A DNA stretch of 64,000 nucleotides from Adiantum capillus-veneris. Its lineage: Eukaryota; Streptophyta; Polypodiopsida; Polypodiales; Pteridaceae. How positions within the stretch are numbered: the first letter of the stretch is position 1; each line of letters begins with the position of its first letter. Where the stretch lies: contig CM043942.1 in assembly GCA_014529385.2 (NCBI GenBank), positions 63,071,184-63,135,183 on the forward strand, given 5' to 3'. Under the pieces are notes generated by a model. The model was not told the origin of the DNA, did no database searches, and worked only from the letters and a program-made list of their open reading frames with translations. This document shows positions 22,136 through 35,563 of the stretch, in pieces. Both the position numbers and the translations under genes were made by a program.

Positions 22136-22162
22136 CACACACACACACACCCACACACACAC
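22136..22162. repeat. (CA)n microsatellite at the end of the LINE-B chain
   Basis: A CA tract with one extra C. Beyond it begins sequence unlike any TE here, which I take as original intron DNA of the EBM gene (22163-22440, no other feature seen). Confidence 0.85.
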
Positions 22163-22440
22163 ATATCTATACTTTGTATGTTTAGGCTATACTTGTTTGT
22201 ATGTAAATGTATGAATGTATGGAATCTGGATACCTGTTTATTTCCTGAACTCAACAAAATTCTTGCTGAAAGAGGGATCAGGCATCTGTTTTGGCAACAA
22301 ATTTGAAATGCATCAAGTGCTTAATTGTCCAGTCAGGCAATGGTATTAGTAATTTAGCTGTAGTATGATCAAAGATGGGAACTCTAGCATTTGCTAGCAA
22401 CTTATCCTTCGGTTTCATCTTTTTCTGTTCTTATCCACAG

Positions 22441-22659
22441 CCTGTAAAATTGTCAGATCCACATCTGGTTAGCTCCTTCTTTGACAATTTCAAGAGGGTC
22501 TACCTACATTCTTCTGTTGAGCTGACAAACACAAGCTCCAAGCCAATAACTTGCACAGTCAAGCTGGAAGTGCAAACAGAGCCCAAGAACTTGGAACATG
22601 CGGTTGAGCAAGAAGTTACCCTACCTGGAGAGACAACAACATTATTCACATTTCCTCAG
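22441..22659 (+). CDS. EBM: EBM exon (first in window)
   Basis: 73 codons, phase 0 at both ends. Acceptor ttatccacag/CCT and donor CTCAG/gtattt. It encodes [17 protein letters not shown], the second GH2 beta-sandwich. The apparent Met start further upstream lies in the intron and is not used. The 85-bp intron that follows contains a 12-bp tandem duplication (about 22699-22722). Confidence 0.9.
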
Positions 22660-25600
22660 GTATTTGAATTTTTTTCTTGGCTCATCTTGCAGCTAGGAGA
22701 TCGGTACCTTGATCGGTACCTTGATCTTCATATGTACATTGCAGGTCTTCTTTTATAAACCAGACTTATGGTGGCCCAATGGCATGGGAAAGCAAACCCT
22801 TAACAAAACTAAGATAACTCTTGCAGTTCAGGGATATGGTGAATCTGATTCTTGGACACACATGTTTGGATTTCGGAAAATTGAGAACTTCATTGATCCT
22901 TCAACAGGTGGAAGGTGATGAGCTCTAAGCCTGTAATGCATAATCCATAAGGTGTCTTGGGACTCGATTCTGTTATCTGATAGGCATCTTTTTTCCCCCA
23001 GGAAAAAAATGACCATTAGTTTAGAAGCACCTTTAAACTCAATATGCTTTACTCCCGTCAGATTGCAGTCCGTAATTGATCATTGTTTTCTTTCAGAATA
23101 TTTAAGGGACTCACAGGGGCAGAATGTTGAGGAATTGCAGGTCCAAGGAGTAATTAGTTTTTTTATATGCATGTTTGCAGGTTATTCAAGGTGAATGGAG
23201 AGCCCATCTTTATTCGTGGTGGGAACTGGATAGTCTCTGATGGTTTACTGCGCCTGTCAAAAGAGAGATACAAGTCAGATATCGACTTCCATGCAGACAT
23301 GAATTTCAACATGATTCGCTGCTGGGGAGGCGGAATAACTGAAAGGCCTGAATTTTACGAAAATTGTGATCGTAGAGGCTTGCTTGTAATCTCTTCTTAA
23401 AAGCTGTTTTTGCATTGACATCATGCTCAGTTCTCTTTGCTGCATGGATAGCTCAATATATGTGCAACTCAAGAACGCATCCCATATATTTATGTTAATT
23501 GTAAGATTCCCACTGTTTCCCACTGATTACCAAAATGAAATGTACTTGGGCAAATGACCAATCAAACAAAATGAACATGAAAAGCCAATAGCCATGATAG
23601 CAAAGCAATCATGCTAAAGAATCTGGCCATGAATGTCACTACCAATGAATGACTTGAGACACAGGCTGATACAACCAAATAACAATGACTTTCGTGGAGA
23701 TGTTTTAGATTTCTCCCATTAAGGAAATGTGAAGCCACTATTTAAAGTTGTTTGGAGAAAGGACCCTTGGCAACAACTTAATAAGCCCAATTGTCCAAGA
23801 GCAAGGCATAGTGCCAGAAGCCTGGACATGGTGAGAAAGGGTTGTAAATGGCTGCTTAAAAGGATCAGCATATTGAGAGAACAACCCATTTGGAAGTCCA
23901 TCCTATCCTGCGCTTCTGTTTTGAAGCAAATGATGCAAGACAGCCTCAACCTCATGATCTGTAATGTTAGCCTCAAAAGTAGCAACCATGTCAGGTAACA
24001 CATGGGCACGCACCAAGGCAAACATAGAGTTTCTAGATACTATGGAGTTAGCATTCACATTCTCTAATGGACCCAACAAGGAGGCAAAGAAGGAATGACA
24101 CATACAAATCAAGTGGAGGTATCCATAACCATGTCTCCTGCATCATTTTAACAATGCTGCACGGCACACACGGGATGCAAGCCATGACAGAAGCGATGCG
24201 TCTGTAAACTATTATCCAGTATTGACTCGGTGATAGCTGCCATACTGACTCTCTGATAGCCAATGATACACATAACGGCAATGCGTTTGGCTATGCATTC
24301 TGTAGCCAAAACCAATGTATTTTTGTTGGTAACTACAACAAGCTTCACGATTTAGAACCCTGCAAGGCCTCCAATAGCATCAATTGTTGATGGCAGACAT
24401 ACACATCCAAACTTGCTTCCCTGACATTTTCAGACATGATTTAGACCTCTCCCAGCCACAGTGTGGTCTCTCCATTGTTTTTATCTTCATGGAGGAGAAG
24501 AGGAAGAGGATTATCAGCACGAAGAGAGAGATTGTGGCTATAGAAGACTTTGGCAAAGACGAAGCAGCTGAAGGATTGGAAGGGGACATTGAGGGAAAGT
24601 GGTTCTAGACTCAGCCAGGTCTACTTCCAGAGTTGGAATAAGACAGAACAAAAAAAGAAATAGTCGATATGCTTTTGGAAGTCTGTAGTGTGTCTGACCA
24701 AGAGGGTAGACAAGAAAACAGAGGACATCAAAGCAAAGAAAGCCAATGTACAAATATTTAATAGATTCGATATCTTGGAAGAGATAGTTAACGGTTTGGT
24801 GGTTTGTGCGATGTAGTGTGGTCTATAATTCAAATTTTCTAAAAGGCAACCGATGCTCAAGATGGCATTTCTCTAGGGTACAAAGTTGAAGGTAGCCGGT
24901 TTAGGGTATGTCCAGCATGACAGCTGTTGTTGGGGTGTCCATGGTAGCTTCTTCATCGACTTGCTCTCACTATTTATGTCCACTATGAGCTGTAGAGAGG
25001 GTGTTAAAGTTATGGCATCTCAAGTGAAATGCCCAATGTGATCCTATTATTTATTTTGGCTTTTAGGTAGTTATTTTACTTATTTGTAAAAGTTTGGGTA
25101 GGGCAATTTACTTACGTGGGTATATATGCAACCCATTGGGCCCATTGTACAAGCGTGAGTTTATTCATTGCCAAGGTTGGTTGGTTCAAGAGACTCTGTG
25201 TGTGTGTGTGTGTAGCCTCGCCCCCTCTCGCGCTCTCTCTGCAGCCCTCGCGCTGCCCAGCCCCCCCTCGCCCTCCCCTACAAGACCCCCCCCCCCCGCG
25301 CAGGTATAGCAGAGGCTGGTAGATAGGCAAATATCGGGGCAATTGCAAAAAACTGCAGGAAATTGCAGAAATTCAATTTTCAGCCTTTTCTCAGAAATCA
25401 ACAGATATTAGGAAAATCGCAGGAAATTGCAGAAAATACAGAAATTCAAGTTTTCAGCCTTTTTCTCAGAAATTGCAGAAAGCGGGCATTTGTTGTAACT
25501 TGCAGAAAGTGTAGAAAATGTACGCCATGTATGCTTTATGTGGGAGAACATGTATGCATAATTTGGAAGCACTTGTGCGTGTAGTGTCTCCTTCCGCCGC

Positions 25601-28600
25601 AAAACTCCTCTCGGTTTTGGTAGCGACCAAACATGAGGAATAAGCCCGACCCCTTTGAAGATGCAGTTCAAAAGTGTACAGAAGAAATGACGGATATCAT
25701 TAACAAGATCAATGGCAACCTGTTAGGGACAATAAAAATACGCGAAGATCGCGTTTTGGCCCAAGAATGCAAGATCATTGCAATGGGAGATCGTGTTACG
25801 GCCCAAGACGAAGAGATTGCGTCGCTCAAGAAGGAGCTTGCTGAGGTACGATCACGAAACACGCTTGAAGAGGGAGAATTGCAACCCTCTGTAATAGAAG
25901 AACTCAACACAATCAAAGAGCAAGTGCGAGCCATCAAAGAGGGGGAAGAGCAGCATAAAGAAATGACGACTTCTTGGATGCACGTTATTACAAAGACTCA
26001 ACAGAAAGCAGATGAGGCTGATAAATGGATTGAGGTTGCTAAGAAAGGGAAAAGCAAGGAAACAACGTCTACACCCACCATTATCAACCTGACACTAGAA
26101 GAGGAGCAAAGAAGACATGTACGCTCTTTACATGTGAGAATTTGCGGCCAAAGACAAAGATAATGTAGACGAAGAGGTAAAAGAACTCATGGCTTTTATG
26201 GGGGTTCATGAGCCGATGCACTCAAGAGCGCGGAGAGTGGGCAACAAGAAAAACGGGAGCAAGGGGGAAACCTCTAAACAAAGGGCACTCATCCTTCGTT
26301 TTCCCTTCATGGACTTTTTGAAGAAGAGACCAACTCTTAAGAAGACAGGTATCTTCCTCGGGGACGGCCTTACCATCTCACAGATCGCCCATATGTAGGA
26401 GGTGATGCCAGAGATTAGAGCGGCAAGGGAAAAAGGTAAGATCGCTTTTTACCGAGATGGAAGAGTGGTGATATTGGAGCCACGCTCTACATGACGGTGT
26501 GGGGCCTATGGGACCACTCTCAAAGTTGTTACCTAGAATTGTAATGGATCTATGCGCCTTGATGTGGGTGCTTTTGAGGAGAGTTTTACCGGGAGAGACA
26601 TCATCTTCTACTCTGAGACATATCAGGCCCCTGGGCAGTCTATGCCTCACATCAGTGGATACAGATGGGAGACAACCTGTAGACAGGAGACACGATCAGA
26701 GCGCAGAGGGCGGGGCTCAGGAGGAGTGACAATGTTATTCAGGGAGGAGTTGCAGCCATTGATACATATAGTCCGCAATGATGAGCAAGCTAGGTACATG
26801 TGGGTAAGACTGAGAGCAGAGACAGGCATATATCTTTACATTGCTATTTGCTACTTTCCCCTGAGTACGTCAGTATATGCACCTCCCAGAGGACAGTCTC
26901 CCTTCTCTATTTTGGATGATGACATATGGGAGTTCTCTAGAGATGGTGACATTATCATTCTAGGAGATTTCAATGCTAGGACTGCCCATCATCAGACAGT
27001 ATTTTATGATACTTCAGAGGAGATGCTGAGAGCTGGATGTTGCAGAGACGGGCCTATCCAGACTATCACAGGATGGGGAGCATACTAAGTATGGACGGCA
27101 CTTGATAGACATAGGGACTGCACATGGATTGGCCATCTTGAATAGCCTACAGAGATTTCCTGCTGCAGGAGGTTTCACATGCTTTCCACATAGACATGGA
27201 GCCAGCACAATGGATTATGTCATGGCACAGCCGAGTCTCATCTCTAGTATCCAGGATCTCACAGTTGGGCCCAGACTTGTTGGGGTGACAGTGGATCGTG
27301 CTCTTGTGTGGTTGACCATCTCTTTCAGTTCAGTGTAGCACACAGGACACGGGTAGTAGCCCCTATTCGCTACACCTTCACACGGGAGACGGATTCTGTA
27401 TACATAGACGGGATCTACAGACGCCTATGCACTGAGGAGCCAGGGTGACCTCTGGAGGAGCTTACTGCTATATTGACATAGACATTACATGATACAGCAG
27501 TAGAGGCATCCCCACACACCCAGCCTGAGTGGAGACGCCTTTCAGGGAGCATGCCTCAGAACAGTTGGTATGATGAGGAATGCTGCCAGACTAGAGCTAG
27601 ACTTCTGAGAGATGCTTTTGGGGGACATCACTCATAGGCAGTCACAGATTGACTTCCGACGCCTAGTGCGGTGGAAGAAGAGGGCATTTTTGGCTCGACT
27701 AGAGCAGGATCTATACCAGCTATTCTGGAGTCAAGACTCACGTGAGGCATGGCGGCTTTTTCATGAGCAGTCCCCCCCTCCCTCCTCTGCCATTACCTCT
27801 ACAGAGACCTGGGGTCAGTACGCGTCATCTTTGTACACAGTTCCCGGACAGCTGCCCCTTCCTGAAACCCCCACCGATCCATGCCCACACACGTGTTTTT
27901 TTCACCGTTGAGACGGTGAAGAAGGCCATTGACAGGATGAGGACTCGGAGAGCATATGATCATGATGGCTTAGTGGCTGAGCATTTCATGCATGCCGTAG
28001 ATCTACTAGCAGAGCTTCTCGCAGTTATGTTTAACCGTGCCATGTGTGAGGGCTTCCCTGATACTTGGAGTCTATCTATAATTGTACCTATCTTCAAGTC
28101 AGGAGACCCTATGGAGCCTAGGAATTATTGTACTATCATGATTGGACGCACATTGGCACGGTTGTACTCATCCATTCTTGAGGAGCAGCTGAGTAGATGC
28201 GCAAAGAGGGAGGGAATGTGTGCAGCTGGGCAGGCAGGGTTCATGAGAGGTTTTTCTACTCTTGACCATATCTTGACACTTAGGGCCATCATTGAGGAGG
28301 GAAGATCCCATAAGAGACAGATCTATTGTAGCTTTGTGGAGCTCCGCAAAGACTTTGACTCAGTACCGAGAGCTAGATTGATGCGTAGGTTACAGGAGAT
28401 GGGAGTATCCACAGAACTCATGTGGGGGATCATGGCATTGTACAAATCAGTAGTAGGGCATGTACGCACCTCTAAGGGTCTATCTACACCGGTTCACTCC
28501 ACTATTGGGGTGAAGCAAGGCTGCCCGCTCTCTCCTACTCTATTTGGTATGTATGTGGATCAAGTTTTTGACTACATTGAGAGAGACGATGATAGAGGTG

Positions 28601-29932
28601 CACCGCTGGTGGTAGGGACATGGATTCCGCTATTAATATATGCTGATGATATTGTGTCGATCTCCCACTCTCCGGAGGGAATGCAACGACACTTGGATGC
28701 TTTGCATAGGTTTGCCCATGAAAGTGGTTTCTCTGTCAACCTTGGTAAAACCAAGGTCATGGTATTTAATACCACCCCACAAAGGATCAGGAGGTCAGCG
28801 TCCGTATTCACATAGGGCCAGGAGGGAGTGGAGTATACAGATGCTTACACTTACCTTGGAGTGGTTTTTAGTGCACCAGCATTTTCATTGAGGAGAGCAA
28901 CATAGACTAGATTGACCAGAGCCCATGCGGCATTGGGTAGATTGGAGAGGATGTGTTCACAGGTTCAGTTTCAGGCCTCGGATGAAGCTCTGACTCTTGA
29001 CACTCTTGTGGCTTCTGCATTGCTCTATGGAGCTGAGATATGGGGGCCTTCATTGGATCATCACGGGAGGACAAGTCACACTGATGGATGGGGGGACATG
29101 GAGAAGCCTTTGGTCTCTATGATCTCGCGGCTCATTAGAGCCAAGGCTTCAGTACCACGTGCCATTATCCGAGCAGAGCTAGCTGCCCCCCCACTAGTGG
29201 TTGAGGCACTCACCAGATTTGTCTCCTTCATACACCGCATGTGGGAACTTCCTAGAGATAGATACGCCCGCCTTGCACTTGAGTCCTCTCGATAGTTAGC
29301 CATGCAGGGAGATACAGCATGTTCGTATGGGGAGATGACATCATGGTTTCAGGCGCGTGGGTTGAGCATAGATAGATTGCCCCCCTTCTAGTACTCACTG
29401 GATGCACCCTCTCTGACTCTTACACAGTCCGAGATCACCAGGCTCATCCGCGAGGACCTGACTCAGCTAGACACCATGAGGGCGTGGATACAACCAGCAC
29501 AGGAGTTGGGCACGAAGATGGCTTTCTATAGAGAGCATCTTCTCCAGCTTACGGAGGACGGTTTTGTGACGAGGCCCAGATACATGGACACCCACTTGTC
29601 TCATGGGATACGATATGCTATTGGTCAGATATGCACATCTTCACACCCGCTGCGGATCGAGAGTGGTAGATACAGCGGAGTACCAACAGAGGCTAGGACA
29701 TGCCCCCTGTGTGACATGGAGCTTGAGACAGAGCTACACTACACATGCCACTACCCCGGCTACTACGAGATACGAGGCCACTTCCACTGCTTGTTCAGAG
29801 ATGGTTAGTTTAGGATTCCATAGTATTTTTATTTTGTTACTCTGACTTTGTATCAGATCCACCACATTGTAACGTTCTGGTCTCATAGGTCACTTTGGCC
29901 TTTTGAAGATGTTAATATAACATTTCATTTCA

Positions 29933-29975
<43 letters not shown>

Positions 29976-30081
29976 TTCTAGTTCTTTTGTACCCAGACAT
30001 GGTATTAGATTCACCATTTTGTAATAGATTGGTCTCATAGGTCATTTTGGCCTTTTGAAGACGTTAGTATAACATTCCATT

Positions 30082-30152
<71 letters not shown>

Positions 30153-30234
30153 ACATTGTATTAGATTCACCACTTTGTATCTGATGGTCTCATAGGTCAT
30201 TTTGGCCTTTTGAAGACGTTAATATATCATTTCA

Positions 30235-30312
<78 letters not shown>

Positions 30313-33300
30313 CCCATAGGTCATATTTGACCTCCGAGGACGATAATAAAATCTATCTATCTATCTATCTATCTCTCTCTCTCTCTCTTGCTTTCTCCCC
30401 TCGGTCTCTACTCTCCTGCATCGTCGACTTTGACATTTTATGCCTGCCGTTCTGTGCCGTTCCTTAGCCACTCTCGCATTCTGTGGGATCTCGTGGCCCT
30501 TCCCGTTCCGCATTACTATTCCACAACTGCCTCGTTCATGTATGTAGCATTTTAGGTGCTCTCTTAGTTGAATGAGATTAGAGTCGAGGTGTCCACCAGA
30601 TTGGAGGCGAGTTCTTGTCTTCATTACATCTTCGGCTGCCTATTCTGACATAGTATTCTACTTTGAAACTTCTATACAGCATGTTAACTGTTGCAAATGC
30701 GTGTTTGTTGGAGAATGTGAGGTGAACTCTTTGCAAGATTTTATCTCTATTCATTGGAAGGGGTGAGACCGATGATTGATATGATGAATTTAGTGCATCT
30801 CAACATCTACTAGTGGTCGATGAGACTTGGAATGTGATGGCTAAATGATTCATTGGGATCACAGTTTGTGCCTGAGGTCTTGACGGGGATAAAGAAGTGA
30901 ATGTGATTTGTGATGGTGATCCTAGTGCATTAAGAGCTCTATCAATATCATGAGATGGCGAGATGGGGAGATGTTGAACTTGGTGTATCAAGAGGTCTGA
31001 AAGGATGAGATGACTAGATAGTGATTCTAGTGCATCAAGAGTTCTGAATTGAATGAGATGACTAGATGGATTGTTTGGATTCGAATGTTTAGTGTGTGAC
31101 TGGATATTGCTATCTGAAATCCGGTGTGGATTAGGATATGTGTGTAGATGCCAAGAAAACCTCATTTTTCAGCCAAGAAAACGCAGCCAAAACAGTCATT
31201 TTCAGCCACCGAAACAGTCTCGAAATTCAGCGATTAGAAGATCTCACATTTCAGCCATCGTCGTCGTCGTCGTCATCGGCATAGACCAAGTTGCATAGTC
31301 CATTGCATACGCATTGTACACCTTTGTGCAATCAAAGAATAGACCACTCTCACCGACGAGAGTGGGGCCTTCGGAGGAGGGTTTTACAACCTCTCGGGTG
31401 TCGTATTTCTTCTCTCTCCTTCTCTCAGTCTCATTCACTTGCACGCACAATATCCACCCACTTTGTTCGTGATCACAACACTCTACAAGACGGCAGGCTC
31501 TCTTCTTCCCTAAGAACTAAAAGGAACCTTGATCAATAAAGATCACTAATCTTGAGAAAATACAACATTCATTCCGTTGCACCTAACATTGGTATCAGAG
31601 CTTTGGAAGTGTTCTGCATTACTCAAGGAAAGAACCGCAAGAATTTTTTTTTGCTTGTTGCAATCGCACGAACCCAAGTTTACTTGGGCGTGGCGATTCC
31701 TAATCGTGTTTTGTTGAAGAGTGACAGGAATCCCAAGAAAGAAGGGCTTGTCCAGCCTCCCCTTGTGTCTATTTTCACTCATTGAGAGCGGACTGTGCAC
31801 TTAGCAGCCGGCCAATCGACGTGAGGTGGGAAAAAGCAACCTTGGTGTGAGCGCAAGGCCGCCAAGGGGTGCGCCCGCAAAAAAGGGTAGAACTCGGGTG
31901 AAGAGAAGATCCTTCTCCAACGCGATTTGCAAGCGAAAGAAAACCTCAAGAACCCCAAGCACCCACAACCCTCAAGATTCAAGAACCCAAGACCCCCAAG
32001 AACCCAAGTTCCTCGTGAACTTCAGAACCCAAGACTCCCAAGAACCCAAGTTCCTCGTGGACTTAAGAACCCAAGAACCCACGATTGCAGGATGATCATC
32101 ACTCGAAGCGGAATGGATACTTCGCTTGGAAGTGATGAGCATGAGAGAGGCAAAGAAGAATTTTCCCCACCAGGAGGTTTTTCCGACCCTCCCCCTTTTC
32201 CATCTATGACAAAGATTGCACTAACTCCTATGGAGGCTTTGCAGCAATTTTTTCTGAAACAGAAGTTAGAACGAGAAGCAAGAAATGCAGAAAGAAAAGC
32301 AGAAAGAGAGTGTGAACACGAAGAAAGAATGGCAGCCATAAAGCATGAGTACAAAGAAAGGAAAGCCGCCTTTTTGCAACTCTTTTCTCAAGTAGCGGCA
32401 CCGATGCACGAAATTCGGGAAAAGGAGACTCTCTCCGTCTCTTCTTCTCCCATGCATGACACACAGGATTTGCATGATCAAGATGTGATTTCTCACAAGC
32501 ATGATTATGAGAAGCATGATGATTTGATGGATAATGATTTGCATGATGAATTGCATGACGAAGATGTGATTGTTCACAAGGATGATGTGTTAGTTGATGC
32601 TTTTTCTAGCGAAGCTAACCTCGTTGTCGATTCGATCAATCACCAAGAATCGATCTTGGCTTTCGAGTCGAGGTCCACAGATCCCCCACAAGAAGATTCG
32701 ATAGATCCCGAAGAAGCGATCTTGGCTCTCGAGCCTTGGTCCAAAGAGCCCTCACAGGAAGTATTGTGTGTTCGCATGATTGATACGCACACATTGTTTG
32801 AGTGTTTCATTCGTGAAGGTTTCCTGTATTTTAGTCAGCATCGTTATGTGATCCCTTTTTCTAGGCATGACATATTGTATGTTGAGCACGTTTCTCTCAT
32901 GGATGATCACGAATGTATGCGGATTGTTCATGAAAAGTTGAAAAGTTTGTATGTCACGAAGTCACATTCCACGTCTCTTCCTTGGCATGACACAATTTCC
33001 GAACGAGCACATGATAGTATGAGCACCAAACATGGGCATTTCCATTGTGATTTGCCACAGTTGATTGATTTCGATCAAACAGAAAAGATTCGATCTCATT
33101 GTTTGCATGTGTTTGATGAACGGGTTCTCACTCCGTCTCTATGTTCATCTACATTGCATACACAGTCTTTAGAGAAGACAAGATTTTTTTCCTTCACTTT
33201 ACATAGAATGGGTATGTTCATGGTTTTGTGTTGGAGATGGTTTCAGGAATTTTCAGCCATGGAGATTCTTGACGACGGAAGAAGCAAGACTCTAGACGAA

Positions 33301-35519
33301 GTTGAAGCATCAAAGGAACCACAGAAGACTTTGAGTCGCTTTCGGTGCGGCCCAAAGAAGCAAGCGTTGCAGACCTTTATGAAGTTCAAGTACCGCACGA
33401 CCCACATATCAGAGTGGGCCGGCGAAGAGTCCCTTCCAGGATTCCGAATGCTGTTGGCGATCTCCCTCGACGCCATACAGTTTGGTACCAGTACCTCTGT
33501 CACCTGACACATCCCAACCCTATGTGTCCGTGGACAAGCTACACCACAGCAGGGTTCAGTCAGTTCAGTCAAGTCTAGATTAGCAGTGATCTGGCACTTT
33601 TGTGAGTCTATTCGTAGACCGTGCATGCCTAGTCACTTAGCATAGATGCATATCCTCCGGTTGCACACAGCATGATCATCGGAATTCCCGTCAGAATCCA
33701 TTAGGATCAGTTAGGGGAATTTTCCAGTGCATTTAGCCTATTTTTCTATTTATTGGTATTTTCACTTATTATTTTTAAGTGACTTTCCAACAAAAGTAGG
33801 TAGGGCAATTTCGCTAAGTTAATATATAAGCAAACCCAAGTTAGCACTTTCTGGCAAAAGAGGCAGCAGGAGCTTCCCGCTCAACAGGCAACATCTCAGC
33901 AAGACCAACCCCCGCGACTACTCTGGCGTTTTCTCCACAGAAGACCTAGCGTTTTTGCATCAGATCAGCCTTGGCGATTTGTGCACAGCAGATCAGCCCC
34001 GGCGTCATCACGACACAGCAGATCAGCCTAGCATTTTTGCATTTGCAAAACCCCGGCGGCAGAAGGAGCAATTTCAGCCTTGGCGTTTTTGGATTTCAGT
34101 AGCAAATTAAGACCGGCATTATTCACCTAAAGTGTAGCAGATTCAGCCCGTAAAGACCATCAGTTTTCAGCCCTAAGAAACCTCATTTTTCAGCCAAGAA
34201 AACGCAGACAAAACAGTCATTTTCAGCCACCGAAACAGTCCCAAAATTCAGCGATTAGAAGATCTCAGATTTCAGCCATCGTCGTCATCGTCGTCGTCAT
34301 CGGCATAGACCAAGTTTCATAGTCCATTGCATACGCATTGTACACCTTTGTGCAATCAAAGAATAGACCACTCTCGCCGACGAGAGTGGGGCCTTCGGAG
34401 GAGGGTTTTACAACCTCTCGGGTGTCGTATCTCTTCTCTCTCCTTCTCTCAGTCTCATTCACTTGCACGCACAATATCCACCCACTTTGTTCGTAATCAC
34501 AACACTCTACAAGATGGAAGGCTCTCTCCTTCCCTAAGAACTAAAAGGAACCTTGAGCAATAAAGATCACTAATCTTGAGAAAGTACAACATTCATTCCG
34601 CTGCACCTAACATGCCAATAGAGACTCTCCTAGCTAGTGTCTGCCTCTTTACACGAGCACAATCGATAATATAAAATTTATTTGCAAAAGTTTTGTGCTT
34701 GGTTACAAGATTTGAAATTTTAATATCTTCTTAATGAAATGTGAAGTACCTCTTCACTCGAGGTGAAGTCACCCTTCACATACACCTTTGAGTTCTTGAT
34801 GGCTGGAATGGGCCTTCGAAGTTGGCTTTGGATACCTTTGGAGCTCCCCTTTTAGAAGCTCTGTATGCTCGAAGAAGCCGCCTTTGAATGCCGGTGTACA
34901 AGTTTTGCAAAAACTTTGCTGCAGCTTTGGTGGGAGCAATGCCTTGAGATTGGAAGCTTTGGATCTCTTGGGATTTCTACTCCGTGGGAGTAGGAAACTT
35001 GAGGCCCGTGGGAATGGGGGAGCTCTTGAGTTGGAGCTTTTGAGGCCCGGATGTCGTAAGACAGGACTGCCCGCTTAGAGAATATGGGGCTTTGGAGGGC
35101 TTGACATAAGGCGACAACACACCAGGCAGTCGCGGGAAGGGGGGCCCCGTAGGGGCGGACCCGAGATTGCTTTTAAAGGCAGTTGAGCGAGCAGGCAACT
35201 GGGTGTGGCCGGACGGCGGGAGCAGACGATCGGGGCCGATCGGATATGCGCGGGCGTCGGCGCAGGCAGGAGCGGAAGGAGCAGGAACGAGCTTGACTGG
35301 CCGGCCGGTGGCTGCGGTCATTCGGACCGGACAGTTTCATGCAAAACAGTTGAGCGCCTCTTTGAGGTCCGCCCATTGGACGCCCGGGCAGTGGGGATGG
35401 GCCCTCAAAAAAGGTGTTTGACTCCTAAACATAGGAGGTTCCCAAACACAGCGAGATCATTTAGGCTTGTTTTTCCACAAGAGTGTGGTGAGCATTGAAT
35501 GCTCTTCTAGGCGCACGCG

Positions 35520-35563
<44 letters not shown>

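Larger units (their letters stand above)
25320..29970 (+). mobile_element. LINE-A, near full-length, decayed
   Basis: A leader with 'ttgcagaaa'-type repeats (25335-25632) is followed by ORF1 (25633-26500), ORF2 (26520-29810) and a 3' end with conserved hairpin (29887-29901) and two ATTTC units running into (CT)n. Gene order and ORF2 sequence match the minus-strand copy at 44714-49459. The RT, the ORF1 with coiled coil and RRM-like part, and the C-terminal C-x2-C...H...C motif differ from the L1-type LINEs of this window. Clade unknown without a phylogeny. Numerous stops make it inactive. Confidence 0.85.
31149..34617 (+). mobile_element. Non-autonomous LTR retrotransposon carrying one 526-codon ORF
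   Basis: A partial 5' LTR (about 31154-31588) is followed by a primer binding site TTGGTATCAGAGC (31589-31601), a repeat-rich leader, one long ORF (31927-33507) and a 3' LTR ending CCTAACA at 34612. The two LTR copies differ at roughly 16 places in 430 bp by eye. No protease, RT or integrase is present in about 2 kb of internal DNA, so it must depend on enzymes of another element. TGCCA occurs on both outer sides (31149-31153, 34613-34617) and may be the target duplication, although the 5' LTR lacks its first part. Confidence 0.75.

Noticed and set aside
22375-22440. Met at 22375 as the start of the EBM protein
   Set aside because: The sequence upstream of 22441 is a hydrophobic intron translation ending in a good acceptor (ttatccacag). 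Family proteins have some 200 more residues upstream.
30210-30467. Open frame with long Ser-Leu repeats
   Set aside because: It is the translation of (CT)n microsatellite between LINE tails. The same happens at 49511-49823 with (GA)n.
34827-35498. Several open frames in the GC-rich island
   Set aside because: Frames are open on both strands because of composition, and no domain or motif is visible.
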